Shown here: positions 25,696-34,642 of the stretch, in pieces
Position numbering within the stretch: position 1 is the stretch's first letter
How the letters are laid out: the number at the start of each line of letters is the position of its first letter
Assembly (NCBI GenBank): GCA_947650005.1
Contig: CANSTU010000010.1
Location: forward strand, 1 to 64,000
Length of the DNA stretch: 64,000 nucleotides
Direction: 5' to 3'
DNA from: an uncultured Lachnospiraceae bacterium
GTDB taxonomy: Bacteria > Bacillota > Clostridia > Lachnospirales > Lachnospiraceae
The notes under the pieces: model-generated
What the model was told of the DNA's origin: nothing
Databases searched by the model: none
The model's input: the letters and a program-made list of their open reading frames with translations, nothing else
Made by a program: the position numbers and the translations under genes

Positions 25696-26769
25696 CTACC
25701 GGAACATATCCTCCCTTTTGGTAGCCTTGTAAAAAAAGACTAGGATCTCGGCCACAGCCCCGTAGAACTCCGCCGGGATTTCCCGGTCAAGGTCGCAGGA
25801 TTCATACAATGCCCTGGCAAGCGGCCTGTTCTCCACCAGGAAAACACCGCTTTCCTCCGCCACCCGTATAATACGCAACGCCACCATGTCCTGTCCCTTA
25901 GCAAGTACGACGGGCGCCCCGTTTTTATTCGGGTCATATTTGATCGCAACCGCGAAATGGGTAGGATTTCTCACCACCACATCTGCTTCCGGAACCTTCT
26001 GCATCATCCTGCTCAAAGCCATCTGACGCTGGATCCTACGGATCCTTCCCTTAATCTCCGGATTTCCTTCCGTCATCTTGTATTCGTCCTTGACCTCCTG
26101 TTTGGTCATCTTCAGGTTTTTCTCATAATCCCATCTCTGATACAGGAAGTCGAAGAAAGCTACAATAGTAAAAGCCAGGCTCACTCGCAACACCAGGTCA
26201 AATACCAGCTGAAGCATAGTTGCCGTGGATACCAGCACCTCCATATGGATCATCCGCGCCACTATCTCTAGATCGTTTTTCAGGAGGCTATACAGAAGAA
26301 CAATCAGCAGCAAAATCTTGATCAGGTTTTTGATCAGATCCACAATTTTTTTCAGGCTAAACAGTTTCTTCATCCCACTGATGGGGTTCAATCTGCTGAA
26401 TTTAGGGCGCAACGGCTTAAAAGTCACATTAAAACGGGTCTGCACGCCATGGGAAACAATCCCCAAAACTGCGGCTGCCAGCAGAAGCGGCAGGGCACAT
26501 TTGAGCAGCGCCACCACCTCGTAGGCAAAAATCTGCATCGATGCGGACAACGGGTCATCCGTACCCACCAGAGAAAAAAAATAAACCATGCAGTCCCGAA
26601 CCGTCTCGTAAAGGATAGGAAGCATGACGCGCATCATGTAGAATACACCGAAGAGAACCACCACTGTGGCCACGTCTCGGCTCTGAAATACATTGCCGTC
26701 CTTCTTTGCGTCTTTACGCCGTTTACTGGTTGGCTGCTCTGTTTTTTCCTGTCCGTTTGCTTCTGCCAA
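25696..26769 (-). CDS. flhB: Flagellar export protein FlhB
   Basis: FlhB controls the switch from rod/hook to filament export. The 357-residue protein has four transmembrane helices (about 32-215) and the cytoplasmic autocleavage domain with NPTH at residues 268-271. Self-cleavage between Asn and Pro alters substrate specificity together with FliK. It is adjacent to fliR, as usual, though not fused to it as in some Clostridia. Confidence 0.96.
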   Translation of the reverse strand: MAEANGQEKTEQPTSKRRKDAKKDGNVFQSRDVATVVVLFGVFYMMRVMLPILYETVRDCMVYFFSLVGTDDPLSASMQIFAYEVVALLKCALPLLLAAAVLGIVSHGVQTRFNVTFKPLRPKFSRLNPISGMKKLFSLKKIVDLIKNLIKILLLIVLLYSLLKNDLEIVARMIHMEVLVSTATMLQLVFDLVLRVSLAFTIVAFFDFLYQRWDYEKNLKMTKQEVKDEYKMTEGNPEIKGRIRRIQRQMALSRMMQKVPEADVVVRNPTHFAVAIKYDPNKNGAPVVLAKGQDMVALRIIRVAEESGVFLVENRPLARALYESCDLDREIPAEFYGAVAEILVFFYKATKREDMFR

Positions 26770-26793
26770 AAGCCCACCACCACCTTCCGGCCG

Positions 26794-27546
26794 TCATGCC
26801 ATCAGTTCCAGGAGCCGCTGGATATTGATAAAAAAGTTATCCAGGATTGTATAAAGCTTATCCGCCATAGGGCTGAACAGGAATACCAGCATCATCAGCC
26901 CAACGATGATCTTCAACTGAAAATTTACTGAAAACACATTGATCTGGGGAATCATGCGCATCAGGATCCCCACTGCCGCCTCTGTGACAAGCTCCATAGC
27001 CAGAACAGGAAAAGCAAACTGCAGTCCCATCATGATGTTCGCCCGGAAGATCTCCAGTACCAGCAGATACAGTTCCGGTCGAAGCGTCACCTCCCCGAAG
27101 GGAATCAGACGGGCCGATTCAAAAAAAAGCCCAATGAGGCGCACATGGCCGTCTGTGGCCAAAAAAATCAGCGTCACCAACGCATAATACATGCCGGAGG
27201 TAATCGTCATCTGCACATTATACTGCGGATCATAAACCTGAGCCATGGATAAACCCATGGTATTATCCATGACCGATGAAGCAAAACGCACCACCGCATA
27301 GGCCAATTCCATGGAAAAGCCCAGCACAAATCCTATCGCCAATTCCTTTAGGAGCAGAAAGCCAAACTCCAGCATGCCGGAGGGCTGATGCGCCAATGTA
27401 CCGTCCACATTCAGATACAAAAGCATGGACAACAGAAAAACTAAAGCCCCCTTAGCGGCGTTCGGATAGTTCGCTCTTCCTAATACAGGATTAAATACAA
27501 CGGCCCCGCTTATTCGCATGACCACAAGGGCAAATAAAATAAACAT
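26794..27546 (-). CDS. fliR: Flagellar export protein FliR
   Basis: This 250-residue integral membrane protein has about six helices and the FliR/SpaR pattern, including RISGAVVFNPVLGR near residues 11-24 and ELAIGFVLGFSMELAYAVVRF in the third helix region (in parts, 70-90). FliR joins FliP and FliQ in the helical export-gate core. It follows fliQ by 6 nt. Confidence 0.94.
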   Translation of the reverse strand: MFILFALVVMRISGAVVFNPVLGRANYPNAAKGALVFLLSMLLYLNVDGTLAHQPSGMLEFGFLLLKELAIGFVLGFSMELAYAVVRFASSVMDNTMGLSMAQVYDPQYNVQMTITSGMYYALVTLIFLATDGHVRLIGLFFESARLIPFGEVTLRPELYLLVLEIFRANIMMGLQFAFPVLAMELVTEAAVGILMRMIPQINVFSVNFQLKIIVGLMMLVFLFSPMADKLYTILDNFFINIQRLLELMA

Positions 27547-27552
27547 AAACCC

Positions 27553-27816
27553 TCAGACCCCCGAAATCAGCGCGACCATCTCCCTGAAGAAATCCTGAAG
27601 AGATACCAGGATCGAACCTCCCAGAATCCCCATGACAGCCAGAATGGAAAGGAATTTTGGTACAAATGTCAGCGTCTGTTCATTAATCGACGTCGCTGCC
27701 TGAAAAATGGATATCAGCACGCCCACCACCATACTGATCAGCAGAAAAGGCAGGGAAAGCCTCAGGGCGAGCTGAAAAGCATAAAACAAAATATCAAGGA
27801 TCTCCAGTTCCGTCAT
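27553..27816 (-). CDS. fliQ: Flagellar export protein FliQ
   Basis: The 87-residue protein has the two transmembrane helices of FliQ, with the conserved ISIFQAATSINEQTLTFVPK stretch (about residues 39-58) between and into the second helix. FliQ packs around the FliP-FliR gate. There is an 84-nt spacer before it after fliP. Confidence 0.95.
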   Translation of the reverse strand: MTELEILDILFYAFQLALRLSLPFLLISMVVGVLISIFQAATSINEQTLTFVPKFLSILAVMGILGGSILVSLQDFFREMVALISGV

Positions 27817-27900
27817 ACTTCCTCACCTTCTGCCGCCGGAAACGGCGTTCCTTCCGCGTTGAAATCCACGGGTTTATCATCCCAATCTTCTATAGGTATG

Positions 27901-28557
27901 TCAACGATAACTCTGGGCAATACCGGAAAACAGGATCTGCCAACCGTCAACCGTCACAAAGATCAGCAATTTAAAAGGCAATGAAACCATGGCAGGAGGA
28001 AGCATAACCATGCCCATGGACATCAAAGTAGTGGACACAATGATATCCACCAGAAGGAATGGCAAATAGATCAAAAAGCCCGCCGTAAACCCTTTTTTTA
28101 ACTCAGTCGTCATAAACGACGGAACCACAACCGTGAGCGGATAATCTTCCACATCATCCTGCACCTGCGTACCCGACATTTCCACAAAATTTTCCAGGGT
28201 TGCCAGTTCCGTATTGCGAAGCATGAACTGCTTCATCGGTACGATCATCCGTTCCATCGCTTCCTGCTGGGTGATCTCTTCGCGAAGATAAGGTTGGTAC
28301 GCCTGTTCATTCACCTCATCCAGAACCGGGCTCATAATATATAGAGTCAAAAACAGCGAAATTCCAACCATTACCATATTGGGCGGTGCCTGTTGCACGC
28401 CCATAGCATTCCTCGCAAAGGACAGAATAATGATCGTCTTGGTAAAAGACGTCATCATCACTACAAGGGAAGGTAGTAAGGCTACCAGAGTAAGCAGAAA
28501 TAACAAATCCAGGGTGGGGACATTCCCACCATTCAGCTGTGTCAGAAGGTCACTCAT
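27901..28557 (-). CDS. fliP: Flagellar export protein FliP
   Basis: FliP pentamers form most of the export channel. The 218-residue protein carries the family core VVMMTSFTKTIIILSFARNA (residues 32-51) and the conserved C-terminal helix with SMGMVMLPPAMVSLPFKLL. It begins close to the mature N-terminus and lacks the signal peptide that many FliP proteins have. Its start overlaps the end of fliO by 8 nt. Confidence 0.95.
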   Translation of the reverse strand: MSDLLTQLNGGNVPTLDLLFLLTLVALLPSLVVMMTSFTKTIIILSFARNAMGVQQAPPNMVMVGISLFLTLYIMSPVLDEVNEQAYQPYLREEITQQEAMERMIVPMKQFMLRNTELATLENFVEMSGTQVQDDVEDYPLTVVVPSFMTTELKKGFTAGFLIYLPFLLVDIIVSTTLMSMGMVMLPPAMVSLPFKLLIFVTVDGWQILFSGIAQSYR

Positions 28558-28909
28558 CTATTCCTCCCTTTTTCTTCTGATGGGCTTCCAAATACTTTCC
28601 AAGGATTTCCTGGAAGGGAAGCGGCGTCCCGTTTTCCGGCCCAGGCGGTTCATTCGCCTCGAACTCACCCTCTACCTCAGCCAGAAGATGAATCCCTGCC
28701 TGGCAGACACTGACCAAATAATTATGATCCCCCACCTTCAGAAGAAGGATTCTGCGATCCTGCCCCACCTGGATGTGCCCAACCACCTTAATATTGTCAG
28801 ACCCCGAGGATTTGACCCAGTGTTTTCCCAATAGGCGGCTGCACCAATAGGCCAGGAGCAATACTCCCATAACGGTCAGGATTGCGCCAAATACTGACAG
28901 AGTTCCCAT
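28550..28909 (-). CDS. fliO: Flagellar biosynthesis protein FliO
   Basis: The 119-residue protein has one N-terminal transmembrane helix (about residues 7-27) and a small cytoplasmic beta domain (KVVGHIQVGQDRRILLLKVG) typical of FliO, which stabilises FliP during gate assembly. The C-terminus is acidic then Lys-rich. It lies between fliY and fliP and overlaps fliP, the expected position. Confidence 0.85.
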   Translation of the reverse strand: MGTLSVFGAILTVMGVLLLAYWCSRLLGKHWVKSSGSDNIKVVGHIQVGQDRRILLLKVGDHNYLVSVCQAGIHLLAEVEGEFEANEPPGPENGTPLPFQEILGKYLEAHQKKKGGIDE

Positions 28910-28911
28910 AT

Positions 28912-30339
28912 TTATAAAATCTCCGCAGGCAATTCCCTTGATACAATCTCGGTAATACGGATACCGAAATTGTCTTCCACGACCACGATATCACCCCTGG
29001 CGATACACTGGCCATTGACGAACAGATCTACCTGTTCCCCTGCCATCTTATCCAAAACCACCAGAGTACCCTGGGTAAACTCCAAGATATCACGCACAAG
29101 CCGCTTCGTCCTTCCGATTTCTACGGAAATCTCCAGAGGAACCTTCATCAGCATTTCCTGGTTTGCCTTGTCTTCCTCTCCCTCGCCGGCATCGTCCTGA
29201 ATTTGCGGCGATACCAAAGGGCGGATAATGGAACTGCTTCCCGTATTCGAAGGCTGCTCCGGCGCTTTGCTGCTCTTCATCATTTCCATCATCTGCATCT
29301 GTGTCTGCTGCATCTGATTCAAAAGCTGAAGCATCATGGGATCCATTCCCATAGGTGGATACGAATAATAAGGCTGGCCGGCCGGCGGCATAGGCGCCTG
29401 ACCTGGAACAGCCCCCATAGGCTGACCTGCCTGCGGCGCAACACTCTGTACCTGACCCGACATGGCTTCCATCCCAGGCATAGCACCGGCCGACGGCTGC
29501 ACTTCCACAACGGGCGTTTCCTCCGCAGGGGCCGCTGTCGGTTCGGGTGTGGAAGTATCTCCGGAAGCTCCTGCCACCAGGGCAGCAATCTCCTCCGGGC
29601 TCAACATACGCTCTGAACCTCCTCCAGCATCCACAGGAGCAGCAGGTTCCGGCTCCGGGCTCTCCGTTACATCCGGCTCAGGCACAGCGGCAGGAACCTC
29701 CTGTGAAACCGGTTCCGATGCAGCAGGCTCCTCCACAGTGGCAGCTGCAAAAGACGCTTCAAAAGGCGCCAACAACCTCTTCGCAAGCCCAGAGGGCATA
29801 ATATTCATAAATTCGCTGTTCAGCTTATCTTCAATCTCTAAGTTGAAGCGGACAATCACCATTCCGGCTTCTTCCGAGAAATATTTATCTTTAAAATCCT
29901 CCGGCTCCCCTATTTCAAAGGAAATCGGAGTGGAAATATTGACGATGGTTCCCAGGAACTCCGACAGAGCCGTGGCGGAAGCGCCCATCATCTGATTCAT
30001 GACCTCACAGATCGCACTTATGGTGATCTCATCACTCATCATCTCTTCCGGTACTTCCCCACCCATCATGGTTCCCACGATGATACGTACGTCCTCCTGG
30101 CGGAACATCATAATGTTCTTGCCTTCCAGGCCTTCCACATAGGAAATTTCCACGCCAATCGCGGGCTCCAGACGCTTAAATTCAAATTCGCTGCGCGACT
30201 GGACCCGGACCACGGGCGTCGTAATATTCACCTTTGTGCCCAGCATCGTTGAAACAGCCGTTGCCGAAGCGCCGAGGCTGATATTCATTATTTCACCTAT
30301 GGCGTCCAGTTCCATTTCATTAAAGCCGTTAGCGCCCAT
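28912..30339 (-). CDS. fliY: Flagellar switch protein FliY (CheC-like phosphatase fused to FliN)
   Basis: The 475-residue protein joins an N-terminal CheC-like CheY-P phosphatase (about 1-195) to a C-terminal FliN/SpoA domain (about 385-475). Both phosphatase sites look intact: DAIGEIMN (residues 12-19) and SAICEVMN (about 107-114). The linker (about 200-375) is low complexity, rich in Pro, Ala, Glu, Gln and Met. FliY is the switch-linked phosphatase of Firmicutes. No separate fliN gene is seen. It precedes fliO. Confidence 0.94.
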   Translation of the reverse strand: MGANGFNEMELDAIGEIMNISLGASATAVSTMLGTKVNITTPVVRVQSRSEFEFKRLEPAIGVEISYVEGLEGKNIMMFRQEDVRIIVGTMMGGEVPEEMMSDEITISAICEVMNQMMGASATALSEFLGTIVNISTPISFEIGEPEDFKDKYFSEEAGMVIVRFNLEIEDKLNSEFMNIMPSGLAKRLLAPFEASFAAATVEEPAASEPVSQEVPAAVPEPDVTESPEPEPAAPVDAGGGSERMLSPEEIAALVAGASGDTSTPEPTAAPAEETPVVEVQPSAGAMPGMEAMSGQVQSVAPQAGQPMGAVPGQAPMPPAGQPYYSYPPMGMDPMMLQLLNQMQQTQMQMMEMMKSSKAPEQPSNTGSSSIIRPLVSPQIQDDAGEGEEDKANQEMLMKVPLEISVEIGRTKRLVRDILEFTQGTLVVLDKMAGEQVDLFVNGQCIARGDIVVVEDNFGIRITEIVSRELPAEIL

Positions 30340-30375
30340 TTCTCAATCCCCTTTATCTTAATTTATCGATGAAAA

Positions 30376-30825
30376 CTATTTACCAATTTCCAGGGCTTTC
30401 TGCGCCATCAGCTTCATTGCGTTCAACGCTGTAACATTTGCCTCATAGGATCTGGTAGCAGACATACTGTCCACCGTCTCCTTTAAGATGTCTACGTTGG
30501 GCATCGTCACGAAACCACTCTCATCGGCATCCGGATGATTCGGATTATATACTTTTTTCATTTCCCGATCATCTTCAATGATACCAGCCACGCGAACCCC
30601 CGCATTCCTACCGGAAAATCCCTTTCCTTCGGAAGCATTACGCAAAGCCTCACGGAAGGAACCTGCACCGTAACTTTCAAAAATTATGTCCTTCCTGGCA
30701 TACGCACCGCCGCCTTCGGTCCTAGTGGTATCAATATTCGCTATGTTCTCAGCCGCAATATCCATCCTGAGACGCTGAGCGCTCAAACCGGATGCGCTGA
30801 TATCAAAGGAGCTTAAAAAAGCCAT
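30376..30825 (-). CDS. flgC: Flagellar rod protein FlgC, displaced in the operon
   Basis: The 149-residue protein is a clear FlgC: DISASGLSAQRLRMDIAAEN (residues 8-27), NIDTTRTEGGGAYARK, the HPDADESGFVTMPNVDI core and the C-terminal YEANVTALNAMKLMAQKAL helix. FlgC is a proximal rod subunit. Its usual place is flgB-flgC-fliE; here flgB and fliE are adjacent 14 kb upstream and flgC sits between cheY and fliY. No other flgC is in the window. The gene looks intact. Confidence 0.94.
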   Translation of the reverse strand: MAFLSSFDISASGLSAQRLRMDIAAENIANIDTTRTEGGGAYARKDIIFESYGAGSFREALRNASEGKGFSGRNAGVRVAGIIEDDREMKKVYNPNHPDADESGFVTMPNVDILKETVDSMSATRSYEANVTALNAMKLMAQKALEIGK

Positions 30826-30892
30826 TTCTTCCTCTCATTCTGCAGCCATCAAACGGCTGCCAAAACAAAGGCTGCAAGCCCGGTCACAGTCC

Positions 30893-31255
30893 TCAATTTC
30901 CCAGAATCGTATTTGCGGTCTGAACAAGACGATCCGGCTGGAAAGGCTTCACGATGAAATCCCTTGCCCCCGATTTGATCGCATCCACCACCATGCCTTC
31001 CTGCCCCATGGCAGTACACATCACGATTTTCGCATTGGGATCGCTTTCCTTGATCTTCTTCAGAGCCTGCAAACCGTCCATATTCGGCATGGTGATATCC
31101 ATAAACACCATATCCGGCTTCTCCTCTTCGTACTTTTTCACCGCTTCCGCGCCATCCTGAGCTTCCACAAAATTATCATACCCCGCTTTTGTCAAAGCAT
31201 TCTTAACCATCATCCTCATGAATGCGGCATCATCAACCAGCATAATTTTAGCCAT
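30893..31255 (-). CDS. cheY: Chemotaxis response regulator CheY
   Basis: This 120-residue single-domain receiver has the acidic pair in LVDDA (D8-D9), the phospho-acceptor Asp in MDITMPNMDG (about D53), Thr in CTAMGQ and Lys in VKPF. CheY-P binds the switch to change rotation. It lies between fliM and flgC, inside the switch gene block, and the phosphatases CheC and FliY are encoded in the same operon. Confidence 0.95.
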   Translation of the reverse strand: MAKIMLVDDAAFMRMMVKNALTKAGYDNFVEAQDGAEAVKKYEEEKPDMVFMDITMPNMDGLQALKKIKESDPNAKIVMCTAMGQEGMVVDAIKSGARDFIVKPFQPDRLVQTANTILGN

Positions 31256-31326
31256 TTTGCTTTCCTCTCTTTTCTTTTAAAATAATATAGTTAGTTTAAT
31301 AAAGTAACCACCTATTCAGCCACATC

Positions 31327-32418
31327 CTACTCATCGTAGGGAGGGGAATCCTCCTGTCCGGGCAAAGCGGAAGTCAAAACAACTTCCTCGTCGGTCTCAT
31401 TCTCATAGAGTCTTCTATTGATCCGAATTGCCACGTTTTTCTTATATACACCCATCTTACCGGTGAACCAGGGCTGCTTCTCCACATACAGCTTCACATC
31501 CCGATCCTTGGGTTTGTTCATATCAATCACATCCCCTACCTTCAAGTGATAGATATCGCTCAAGTCAAGAGAAACCGTACCCAGCTGCCCCGTCAAAGGA
31601 AGCAGGGACTGACGGATGTTCTCCAGGATCGTATCGCGGTTATCTTCATAGGCATAGCCCCTAGCAATATGCTTGCTGGAATCGATCGCCTGGAAAATGG
31701 CCTCCAGCAGAGTTCCCGGAATACAGATCCGGATTCGTTCCACAGCAAGCCCGGCCAAATCCACGTTCAAAATGATGATCGCCACGGTTTCGTCCAAGCC
31801 CACGTCTTGAATCATGCTTGGATTCTCTTCTATCCGGTGCGCCTGAAAATCCATACTGATATAGTTGGCAAACCCATCTTTGAGAGCCTGGATCAGGTAG
31901 GAAAGGATTCTGCGGTACAGGGCGATTTCCACATCGGAATATCGATATCCGTCCTTCACCTTCACCGCATCGTCGCTGCCTCCCAGCATGTGATCCACCA
32001 GAGTAATCACCAGCCCCGGCGTCACATAGATACGCAAAGGCACCAGCGTCCTGTTGGACTCCGGTAGAACGGCATTCACCAACATGACCACGTCGTTCTC
32101 ATGAAGTCCATTCACAAATTCATAATAACGCCGCTCCTGAACCTCCATCACGGTGATGTCGGTCATAACCCGGAACACGCCGTTGATCTGGGAAGTGATG
32201 ATTCTGGCATAGTTTTCAAAGACACTGGACAGAATCTTCAGCTTGTCCTTGGTGAACTTCCTGGGGCTGTAAAAATCGTATTTATTATATTTTACCTGTT
32301 CCGGCTCAGCCTTCTTTTCCACCTGAACGCTCTTCTGTTCTGGTTCCGGTGAACTGCCGCCGTTATTCATAGAATTCAGAAGTGCGTCGATCTGACTCTG
32401 AGATAATACGTCTGCCAT
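31327..32418 (-). CDS. fliM: Flagellar motor switch protein FliM
   Basis: The 363-residue protein has the N-terminal CheY-P-binding peptide LSQSQIDALL (residues 5-14), a Ser/Gln-rich linker, the CheC-like middle domain without phosphatase residues (about 45-240) and the C-terminal SpoA domain (about 260-340) with LDLSDIYHLKVGDVIDMNKP. It builds the C-ring with FliG and FliY. It directly follows motB with a 27-nt gap, leaving no room for fliL. Confidence 0.95.
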   Translation of the reverse strand: MADVLSQSQIDALLNSMNNGGSSPEPEQKSVQVEKKAEPEQVKYNKYDFYSPRKFTKDKLKILSSVFENYARIITSQINGVFRVMTDITVMEVQERRYYEFVNGLHENDVVMLVNAVLPESNRTLVPLRIYVTPGLVITLVDHMLGGSDDAVKVKDGYRYSDVEIALYRRILSYLIQALKDGFANYISMDFQAHRIEENPSMIQDVGLDETVAIIILNVDLAGLAVERIRICIPGTLLEAIFQAIDSSKHIARGYAYEDNRDTILENIRQSLLPLTGQLGTVSLDLSDIYHLKVGDVIDMNKPKDRDVKLYVEKQPWFTGKMGVYKKNVAIRINRRLYENETDEEVVLTSALPGQEDSPPYDE

Positions 32419-32445
32419 CTGTAAAAGCCACCTTTTCTCAAATTG

Positions 32446-33447
32446 CTATTCCGTTGGAGCCGCTTCAGGAGCCGGAACCGTCCCGCCGGAAGATTCCGCT
32501 GCGGGAGTTGCTGGTTCCACAGGGGTTGTGCCATCCGCAGGCGTAATAGGCTCTGCCGCCCCTTCTGCTCCCTGATCGGGAAGCATGGAAGCACCGTTCT
32601 CCGATGCGCCATCCGCAGGTGCGAAACCTTCCACATCCTCACCTGCTGTTCCTGTGGAATCCGTATCTTTGATTCCATATATTTCATCATAATACTCATT
32701 CATGGACTTAATATCCGCCCCCTGATCCACGATCAGGAATTCCACACGGCGATTCTTCGCCCTTCCTTCCCGCGTCTCAACAGTATCCACCGGGCGGAAC
32801 TGACCATAACTAATGCCCACCAGCTTACTTGGGTCAATGATATCCTTTTCCTGGATATATGCCGCCACCTCCGCTGAACGCATGGAAGAAAGCAGCCGGT
32901 CTGTCCGAGGGTTATTGGGCCTGTCGGGATTCGCTTGGGATGTATGGCCCAGAATCTCAATCTGGGAAATCTTATCCGTTTCCGGAGCAAGAATCTCACA
33001 GAAAACATCCAGGACCTCTTTTGCCTCCTCCGTCAGAATGGAACTGTCCCCATTGAAGAAAGCCTGATTCTCAAACGCGATAAAGGTATAACCCTCTCCC
33101 CTGGAGACGCTCACACCCTCACCTACCATCCCATTCTCCTGCAAACGCTCCACCAATGTCAAATACAGCTGATCCAAATCTTCTATCTCCGGTTCCTCAT
33201 CCATCTGAAGGACACCAGAAACATCATACTCTCCTTCTTCTATATTCTCATTGATGGCGATTTGTTCCTCCTCATCCGAACTGGGAAAGATACTTTTTAC
33301 AAAAATTTCCCATTTCTGCTGATCCAGGCTGGACATGGAATACAACAAAACAAAGAAACATAGCAGAAGCGTCACCATGTCTCCATAGGTATCCATCCAG
33401 CTTCCGCAATCTTCGCCCCCGCCGCCGCCTTTTTTCCTTCTGCTCAT
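32446..33447 (-). CDS. motB: Flagellar stator protein MotB
   Basis: The 333-residue protein has a basic Gly-rich N-terminus, one transmembrane helix with the proton/sodium-binding Asp (D19 or D23 in MDTYGDMVTLLLCFFV), and an OmpA-like peptidoglycan-binding domain (about 115-245) with ILGHTSQANPDRPNNPRTDRL. The last 70 residues are a low-complexity Pro/Ala/Glu/Thr tail not needed for the fold. It follows motA by 5 nt. Confidence 0.94.
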   Translation of the reverse strand: MSRRKKGGGGGEDCGSWMDTYGDMVTLLLCFFVLLYSMSSLDQQKWEIFVKSIFPSSDEEEQIAINENIEEGEYDVSGVLQMDEEPEIEDLDQLYLTLVERLQENGMVGEGVSVSRGEGYTFIAFENQAFFNGDSSILTEEAKEVLDVFCEILAPETDKISQIEILGHTSQANPDRPNNPRTDRLLSSMRSAEVAAYIQEKDIIDPSKLVGISYGQFRPVDTVETREGRAKNRRVEFLIVDQGADIKSMNEYYDEIYGIKDTDSTGTAGEDVEGFAPADGASENGASMLPDQGAEGAAEPITPADGTTPVEPATPAAESSGGTVPAPEAAPTE

Positions 33448-33452
33448 CCGAT

Positions 33453-34259
33453 TTATTCACCTCCACCGGCGGGCGCACTGTCTGCCTTCGCCAGAAGCTT
33501 TTTCTGCTGGGACTGCTTCATACAGGAAAGCAGATGCTCCCGAAGGAACTTGGGATTCTCCCCTGCCTGGATAGCCATTACCCCTTCGATGACCGTGGAA
33601 CAATAGAGTTCCTCTTCGCTCTGCCGGATCCTCAATTTCTTTGCAATGGGTTGAAAGAAAATATTGGCAAGACCACTGCCGTAAAAGGTGGTAATCAATG
33701 CCACACCCATATCCTGGCCCAGGGTGGACGCACCGCCGCCGTCAAAATTCATGCCCTTTAACATGTTAATCAAACCCACCAGCGTACCGATCATACCGAA
33801 AGCAGGCGCATAGGCAGATGCCTTTTCGTAGATCCCGGCCGCTTCGTCATGTCTAGCCATCATATCATCCATTTCCTTTTCCAGCATTTCCCGTACCTTA
33901 TCCGGGTCATTGGCGTCCACGATCTTTAAGACGCTCTGTTTAAAAAAGGGATCTTTGATCTCCTCCGCCTTTTCCTCCAGAGCCAGCAGACCGCTCTGTC
34001 TGGCCAGCATGGCTAGATCCACCATCTGGTCCACCAGCTTGGGGATGTTATACTGCTTTCCCCGGGTCAACACCATGAAGTGCTTCGGAACATCCTTCAA
34101 AATGCGCAGCGGGTAACTTGCAATTACAGCCGCTATCGTTCCTCCCAGAACGATGGCAATACTCTGCGGATCCCAAAAGTTCAGCAACTTCGCCGGACCA
34201 ATTCCCCATACGATCAGGCCCAGGGCCAGGAGCATCCCGACAAGCGTTGAAAAGTCCAT
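33453..34259 (-). CDS. motA: Flagellar stator protein MotA
   Basis: The 268-residue protein has the four helices and large cytoplasmic loop of MotA, including SYPLRILKDVPKHF and the pore-lining APAFGMIGTLVGLINMLKG (about 153-171). MotA5MotB2 complexes couple ion flow to torque. It is followed by motB in the same operon between flbD and fliM. Confidence 0.95.
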   Translation of the reverse strand: MDFSTLVGMLLALGLIVWGIGPAKLLNFWDPQSIAIVLGGTIAAVIASYPLRILKDVPKHFMVLTRGKQYNIPKLVDQMVDLAMLARQSGLLALEEKAEEIKDPFFKQSVLKIVDANDPDKVREMLEKEMDDMMARHDEAAGIYEKASAYAPAFGMIGTLVGLINMLKGMNFDGGGASTLGQDMGVALITTFYGSGLANIFFQPIAKKLRIRQSEEELYCSTVIEGVMAIQAGENPKFLREHLLSCMKQSQQKKLLAKADSAPAGGGE

Positions 34260-34294
34260 TGTGTTTCTCCTCCTACCTCTAAATCATCGGGCGT

Positions 34295-34489
34295 TTATTT
34301 ATCATCAGAGATGATGAAGCTATGCATAAACGCCTTTATCTGCTGTATTATCGAATCGGCGGAATCCTTTACCAGGAAATAATAGCCATTCATCATCTTT
34401 ATTTTCGTCTCAGGAATCGATTCCATGGACTCGATCTGAAATATATTCAAGTATAAAACTTCCCCGCTCAATCGTGTCACCTTGATCAT
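34295..34489 (-). CDS. flbD: FlbD-family flagellar protein
   Basis: The 64-residue protein begins MIKVTRLSGEVLYLN and contains IESMESIPETKIKMMNGYYFLVKDS in parts, the small beta fold of the FlbD family found between flgE and motA in Firmicutes and spirochaetes. Its exact role is unclear. The ATG at 34489 follows GGGGGAAAAGG; the frame can be extended upstream, but the extra 50 residues lie across strong hairpins and lack the family pattern. Confidence 0.88.
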   Translation of the reverse strand: MIKVTRLSGEVLYLNIFQIESMESIPETKIKMMNGYYFLVKDSADSIIQQIKAFMHSFIISDDK

Positions 34490-34642
34490 GCCTTTTCCCC
34501 CACCTGCCGTCTCCCGGACGGCCTCCGGAGAGAAGGCGTGACGCTCACGCCCTCTGTCCCCGGAAATTCGGTTCCGGCGCGGCTCCCGCGCCCGGTCCAT
34601 CATCTTTTGATTATCATCCCGCCGCCACTTTGCCATCATTCA
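34490..34642 (-). other. flgE-flbD spacer with two strong hairpins
   Basis: This is the largest gap in the middle of the flagellar operon (153 nt). On the minus strand it contains GGCGTGA-GCG-TCACGCC and a CTCCGGAGGCCGTCCGGGAG fold. Neither is followed by a U-tract, so mRNA processing or stability signals after the hook gene are more likely than termination. Confidence 0.5.
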
